Shown one piece after another: positions 5,414 through 6,611 of a stretch of 6,611 bases of DNA; the first letter of the stretch is position 1; each line of letters begins with the position of its first letter. Origin of the DNA: Chloroflexota bacterium (GTDB taxonomy: Bacteria > Chloroflexota > Ktedonobacteria > Ktedonobacterales > Ktedonobacteraceae). Below the pieces are notes generated by a model. That model worked only from the letters and a program-made list of their open reading frames with translations, was not told where the DNA came from and did no database searches. A program made the translations under genes and the position numbers. The stretch is from the NCBI GenBank assembly GCA_005881995.1, contig VBHV01000069.1, positions 1 to 6,611 of the forward strand. The letters run 5' to 3'.

Positions 5414-6027
5414 TCGAGGTCGAGCTGAAATTTGAGCTGCTCCCAACATCAAGGCCTCAGCTCAAGGAACAATTCGCGACGATGCAATTCGCGCGTCGCC
5501 TGAGGAACTCGGACACCTATTACGATACGCCAGGGTTTGACCTGCTGAGTCAGGCAGTTTTTGTGCGTGTGAGAAATCATCTGCAGCTTGAATTCAAGTT
5601 CAATGAGCAGGCAGCGCCAGCACATATTCAAAGTACGGAGCGTACCTTCCCTTTGATGCCAGAACCGCGCCAGGCGGAAGAGATGAATGCCCTGTTCTCC
5701 CGATTTCTGTCCTGGTGGCACTCTGCACGCACTGTCGAAGAGGCGCTTTGCCGAAATGGCCTGATTGAACTGGCGCATATCGAGAACCGGAGAGTCCAAT
5801 ACACCCATGGGAACTTGGTCATTTACGTGGATCAGGTGGAAGGGTTGGGGGAGTTCGTAGAAATCGAAATGCAGTGCGAAGAGGGAAGCGATACGCACCA
5901 GGCGGTAGCGCAGGTGCAAGACCTGGCTGCCGGTTTTGCTGCGCGGCAAGTGCGCGTTGGGTACGTTGAACTTTGGCTTCAAAAATATTATCCGCAAGCC
6001 TACCGAAGGGGGAAATATCACGAATAG
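5410..6027 (+). CDS. CYTH-domain protein (triphosphate tunnel metalloenzyme / class IV adenylate cyclase-like)
   Basis: This 205-residue protein spans one CYTH domain. The signature ExExK is E3-V-E5-L-K7. Further tunnel residues follow in family order: DTYYDTP (35-41), VRVR (52-55), LEFKF (60-64), ENRRV (125-129), D141, and GEFVEIEM (147-154). The closing YVELWLQKY resembles the usual end of CYTH domains. These enzymes bind triphosphates and metal in a beta-barrel and act as tripolyphosphatases, thiamine-triphosphatases or class IV adenylate cyclases; sequence alone does not choose among them. It is cytoplasmic, with no signal or membrane segment. The GTG start at 5410 overlaps the radical SAM stop (GTGA), so the two are probably translated together. 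There is no HD, CHAD or other fused domain. Confidence 0.88.
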   Translation: MIEVELKFELLPTSRPQLKEQFATMQFARRLRNSDTYYDTPGFDLLSQAVFVRVRNHLQLEFKFNEQAAPAHIQSTERTFPLMPEPRQAEEMNALFSRFLSWWHSARTVEEALCRNGLIELAHIENRRVQYTHGNLVIYVDQVEGLGEFVEIEMQCEEGSDTHQAVAQVQDLAAGFAARQVRVGYVELWLQKYYPQAYRRGKYHE

Positions 6028-6034
6028 CGTTCTT

Positions 6035-6060
6035 CTTTGCTGGAAGGACGCCAAGCAAAG
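6035..6060 (+). promoter_or_regulatory. Stem-loop in the gap before the histidine kinase gene
   Basis: CTTTGCT (6035-6041) pairs perfectly with AGCAAAG (6054-6060). GG (6042-6043) can also pair with CC (6051-6052) past a bulged A. The 3' arm ends next to the AAAGGAG ribosome site (6062-6068). There is no U-tract, so it is not a typical terminator; it may tune translation of the kinase or processing of the mRNA. Confidence 0.4.
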
Positions 6061-6073
6061 GAAAGGAGAGCGT

Positions 6074-6611
6074 ATGAACGTGGTGGTGACTCTGTCATTG
6101 GAGCTGCTGCGCCTTCCGACCAGGGGGCGGTTAGCGCTGGTCCTCGGCGCACTCGTCGTGAGCCTGGGCCTCTATGAACTGGCATTTCCGACGACCTACC
6201 TCGGCGGTGTGCTGATGGTGCCCCTCATCCTCTCCGCCTGGCTCTTTGAATGGCAGGGGGGACTACTATGCTTCGCGATCATCACGCTGATTCTGGGAAC
6301 AAGCTATGGGATAGCTCTTGGCGATACATTCTGGTCGTCTGCCTGGTTTGTTCCATTCGTGTCTGGAATGCTGTGTGGACTAGTCGTGTGTCTGGCGGTG
6401 GGGGTTCTGAGGCACGTGAGCGATGCGCTTCAGGGCGCTCAGCACAAAATTGTACGCGCCGAGAAGGCATATCAGCTAGAGCATACGTTGAACGAGTCAA
6501 GAGATCAGGCACTGCAGAACCTCAATCATGAATTGCTCACCCCATTCACGCAGATTCAGGGATATCTGGAACTGCTGGAAACCTATCAGGAACAATATAA
6601 TGCCGAGACAC
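6074..6611 (+). CDS. Membrane sensor histidine kinase, N-terminal part (3' end outside the window)
   Basis: From an ATG at 6074 with AAAGGAG 5 nt upstream, 179 codons are open to the window edge. Residues ~19-112 contain about four hydrophobic segments (roughly 19-37, 43-60, 62-82, 88-112) with short loops, so the sensor is buried in the membrane rather than a large extracellular domain. A coiled-coil-like linker (~115-147) leads to the H-box NLNHELLTPFTQIQGYLELL (149-168). His152 is the phospho-acceptor of a HisKA domain; the usual HELRTP is HELLTP here. The ATP-binding domain and any response regulator gene lie beyond the window. It is 46 bp downstream of the CYTH gene on the same strand, so cotranscription is likely. 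The stimulus is unknown. Confidence 0.85.
   Translation, partial: MNVVVTLSLELLRLPTRGRLALVLGALVVSLGLYELAFPTTYLGGVLMVPLILSAWLFEWQGGLLCFAIITLILGTSYGIALGDTFWSSAWFVPFVSGMLCGLVVCLAVGVLRHVSDALQGAQHKIVRAEKAYQLEHTLNESRDQALQNLNHELLTPFTQIQGYLELLETYQEQYNAET

Noticed and set aside
5449..6054. 201-codon minus-strand frame antisense to the CYTH gene
   Set aside because: It is an exact shadow of a gene with clear family motifs, its protein shows no recognisable pattern, and no ribosome site fits.
6250..6531. 93-codon plus-strand frame inside the histidine kinase gene
   Set aside because: It is out of frame with the kinase and has a low-complexity Gly/Ser/Arg translation with no family pattern.

Overview
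The window looks like accessory chromosomal DNA from an aerobic soil-type bacterium of intermediate G+C. The best guess is a Ktedonobacteria-like member of the Chloroflexota. That guess rests on gene style only: a P450, a MMPL relic, a SplB-like radical SAM protein with a TTG start, and roomy regulated intergenic regions. No marker gene fixes the lineage.

Left part (1-1380). A pterin-4a-carbinolamine dehydratase gene runs off the left edge on the minus strand. It is divergent from a plus-strand Est30-like alpha/beta hydrolase. The 136-bp gap between them holds two back-to-back extended -10 promoters, a 12-bp perfect palindrome and a 10-bp inverted repeat over the hydrolase -10 and start region. 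The end of the hydrolase overlaps, antisense, the last ~55 codons of an otherwise missing MMPL/RND transporter. The hydrolase C-terminus therefore appears to be rebuilt from foreign antisense sequence.

Middle part (1380-4489). Two minus-strand genes follow: a SorC-family sugar-binding transcriptional regulator and, 295 bp downstream of it, a complete soluble cytochrome P450. The P450 has its own strong extended -10 promoter flanked by repeated CACA/TGTG dyads and probably ends in a rho-independent terminator overlapping its stop codon. From the regulator start to the next gene lies a 523-bp AT-rich region. It holds the regulator promoter, a 7-bp inverted repeat, a 10-bp palindrome and three copies of a TCTAAGGA-centred repeat.

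Right part (4490-6611). A plus-strand cluster encodes a SplB-like radical SAM protein (TTG start), a CYTH/triphosphate tunnel enzyme overlapping it by 4 bp, and after 46 bp the N-terminal part of a membrane sensor histidine kinase cut by the window edge. The tight coupling of radical SAM and CYTH genes suggests a shared role that cannot be named from sequence. No RNA genes, CRISPR arrays or intact mobile elements were seen.
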